A stretch of DNA of 40,929 nucleotides from DATCZB01 sp035513215 (GTDB taxonomy: Bacteria; Pseudomonadota; Gammaproteobacteria; Steroidobacterales; Rariloculaceae). Position 1 is the stretch's first letter; every line of letters starts with the position of its first letter. Positions 40,475-40,929 of this stretch are shown here, one piece after another. The stretch covers positions 1 through 40,929 of the forward strand of contig DATKCK010000022.1 in assembly GCA_035513215.1 (NCBI GenBank), given 5' to 3'. Under the pieces are notes generated by a model. That model worked only from the letters and a program-made list of their open reading frames with translations. It did not search any database and was not told the origin of the DNA. The position numbers and the translations under genes were made by a program.

Positions 40475-40929
40475 ATGAATTTCAATATTCCCCCCGGCAC
40501 CCAGCTTCTGATCCTGGCGAACGTCACGATTTTCCTCGTCGAGCGTCTGACAGGGGCGCGGCTCTATGAGTGGTTCGGGCTCTGGCCGATAGGCTCGTCC
40601 GCCTTCGGAGTCTGGCAGATTGCGACTTACGGTTTTCTGCATGCGGACTGGTGGCATCTCTTCTTCAATATGTTCGCCGTCTTCATGTTCGGCAGCCAGC
40701 TCGAGATGCTGTTCGGCCAGCGCTGGTACCTGACCTATTTTCTCGTCTGCATCTTCTCGGCCGCCATTCTCCATCTGATCGTCGCGGCCGTGTTGAACGC
40801 GCCGCCGTATCCGACGATCGGCGCATCGGGCGGCGTCTTCGGCCTGCTGCTCGCGTTTGCGATGTATTTTCCGCGGCGCAGGATCATGCTGCTGTTTCCG
40901 CCGATACCGATGCCGGCCTGGGTGTTCGT
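40475..40929 (+). CDS. Rhomboid-family intramembrane serine protease, cut by the window edge
   Basis: ATG 40475 begins MNFNIPPGTQLLILANVTIF; the frame is open to the window end (151 codons seen, 3' end missing). Rhomboid landmarks are present: the WQIATYGFLHADWWHLFFNM segment (conserved His and Asn of TM2), the WYLTYF segment, and the catalytic loop GASGGVFGLLLAFAMYF with the G-x-S-G serine. The family's second catalytic His would lie beyond the edge. The next residues, FPRRRIMLLFPPIPMPAW, are also typical. It diverges from the membrane-protein gene at 40338. Confidence 0.9.
   Translation, partial: MNFNIPPGTQLLILANVTIFLVERLTGARLYEWFGLWPIGSSAFGVWQIATYGFLHADWWHLFFNMFAVFMFGSQLEMLFGQRWYLTYFLVCIFSAAILHLIVAAVLNAPPYPTIGASGGVFGLLLAFAMYFPRRRIMLLFPPIPMPAWVF

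Noticed and set aside
39470..40774. 434-codon minus frame and an overlapping plus frame (39472-40431)
   Set aside because: Both run over the sigma fusion, the membrane-protein gene and the rhomboid start, which have recognisable domains; these frames have none.
1..40929. tRNA, rRNA, riboswitch or insertion sequence
   Set aside because: No cloverleaf, conserved RNA core, transposase or terminal repeats with target duplication were recognised; small RNAs cannot be excluded by eye.

Overview
This 40.9-kb window is dense, GC-rich bacterial chromosome (roughly mid-60s % GC by eye, with strong G/C third-position bias). About 38 real genes sit on both strands in short operons. No rRNA, tRNA, phage, plasmid or transposase gene was seen. 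The gene mix is a DUF1592/DUF1552/ankyrin trio, DUF6152, arylsulfotransferase-like lipoproteins, an SCP2-tailed HxlR regulator, and many Sec, Tat or lipoprotein exports. It suggests an uncultured Pseudomonadota, probably a marine or soil gammaproteobacterium; that placement is inference.

Layout. 1-237: 5' end of an exported minus-strand gene, divergent from a metallo-beta-lactamase (MBL) gene. 238-6728: MBL protein, then a cytochrome-like lipoprotein (DUF1587/1592/1588/1585), a Tat-exported DUF1552 protein and a secreted ankyrin protein. 6755-10737: Tat-exported amidohydrolase, a divergent Nramp-like transporter and a secreted protein. 10734-13570: HxlR-SCP2 regulator, a cupin/thiol-dioxygenase-like protein, a secreted protein of a PRTPDG type and a DUF6152 protein. 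13596-16882: two tandem arylsulfotransferase-like lipoproteins. 17079-27970: a PAPS-type sulfotransferase diverging from a six-gene plus-strand operon. That operon holds two type-I phosphodiesterase-like proteins, a ribbon-helix-helix-like small protein, a three-TM membrane protein and two sulfatase-like lipoproteins with Ser at the Cys position. 28015-32955: RNase Z-like MBL protein, two tandem secreted paralogues, an exported histidine phosphatase and a SIMPL/DUF541 protein. 33033-36594: DUF2272 protein and an ECF sigma / anti-sigma / PDZ operon. 36603-38273: exported lactonase-like MBL protein and an exported methyltransferase-like protein. 38442-40338: membrane protein, an in-frame ECF-sigma/anti-sigma fusion and a SleB-type hydrolase. 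40475-end: a rhomboid protease cut by the window edge.

Three themes stand out. First, four separate tandem gene duplications lie between 13.6 and 31.5 kb. Second, sulfo/phospho-group chemistry is concentrated between 13.6 and 28 kb (three sulfotransferase-type and four alkaline-phosphatase-superfamily proteins); the 17.1-28.0 kb block is the best candidate for an undescribed envelope-modifying system. Third, a palindromic REP-like element, GGGGTC(A/T)GACCCC, is scattered only between genes from 22 to 38.4 kb, sometimes paired into large hairpins. Functions below come from motifs and family memory; no database search was run.
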